From Thiobacillus sp. UBA2597 (lineage in GTDB: Bacteria; Pseudomonadota; Gammaproteobacteria; Burkholderiales; Thiobacillaceae), in the NCBI GenBank assembly GCA_002339725.1, contig DDKN01000001.1, positions 64,646 through 118,916 of the forward strand: a DNA stretch of 54,271 nt, read 5' to 3'. Each line of letters opens with the position of its first letter. Position 1 is the stretch's first letter. The notes below the pieces were generated by a model. It had not been told where the DNA came from, made no database searches, and was given only the letters and a program-made list of their open reading frames with translations. This document shows, one piece after another, positions 54,152-54,271 of the stretch. The position numbers and the translations under genes are program-made.

Positions 54152-54271
54152 GCGAACTGTGTTTGGTTTCAAGCGGTTTGCGGTAGGGTCACCACCAGAT
54201 GCCACCTTGAGATGCGAACATGTTGTACCGCTGGGGCAACCCGGTTTTTTATCGTTTTGATTAAGGATTGA

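Noticed and set aside
54086..54271. ORF at the right edge
   Set aside because: No ribosome binding site and no recognisable protein; a promoter lies within it instead.

Overview
The window is GC-rich, densely packed bacterial DNA. It carries a soxXYZA-B thiosulfate-oxidation cluster, a second soxAX pair, a DsrC/TusE-like protein, a phosphoribulokinase (Calvin cycle), a molybdate uptake operon with moaC, a PilU-type ATPase and class Ia ribonucleotide reductase. Together these suggest a chemolithoautotrophic sulfur-oxidising betaproteobacterium of the Thiobacillus type. That assignment is inferred from gene content and protein style, not from a marker-gene search. I saw no rRNA, tRNA, CRISPR array, transposase or integrase.

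Layout: 1-2673 (minus) holds the end of a MacAB-like exporter and a BASS/ACR3-like permease. 2765-6001 (minus) is modE-modABC. 6308-14011 (plus) has an MFS transporter followed by a six-gene MoxR/DUF58/DUF4381/VWA/VWA-TPR/BatD operon. 14052-18089 (minus) is soxX-Y-Z-A, a terminator, then soxB. 18223-22140 holds a BepA-like protease, MoaC, a SUMF1-domain protein, a PuuD-like membrane protein and a TusE/DsrC-like protein. 22267-26403 (plus) has an MFS transporter, sodB and a YgiQ radical SAM protein whose frame contains a 47-bp palindromic repeat. 26428-29429 has SemiSWEET, purU, a 57-aa ORF and a chemoreceptor. 29602-34333 is the NrdR-box-controlled nrdAB operon, whose 3' end carries an unusual tandem element. 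34334-37934 holds a protease-like protein with a degenerate triad, DUF202, YkgJ and soxA2-soxX2. 38041-44302 has a FapA/DUF342 protein, a PhnD-like binding protein, a GGDEF-EAL protein and a TlpA-type thioredoxin. 44520-54077 has a PfkB kinase, MsrB, phosphoribulokinase, an EamA transporter, PilU, a double-thioredoxin protein, YchJ and a second DUF342 protein.

The most striking observation is at the end of nrdB (33891-34269). The last 20 codons of the gene occur three times, separated by two nearly identical spacers, in exact 160-bp periods. The three tails differ only by synonymous changes and by the stop codon (TAA, TAA, TGA). Removing both units would leave an NrdB of identical sequence followed directly by the terminator. 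This looks like a small element that inserts at the nrdB 3' end and supplies its own copy of the coding tail. Its spacer is rich in hairpins and holds an inverted copy of a near-palindromic 14-mer from the nrdB tail.

Second-tier signals are the two different SoxAX classes, a strong terminator separating soxA from soxB, an IscR-type motif at sodB, and paired NrdR boxes at a 31-bp centre-to-centre spacing.
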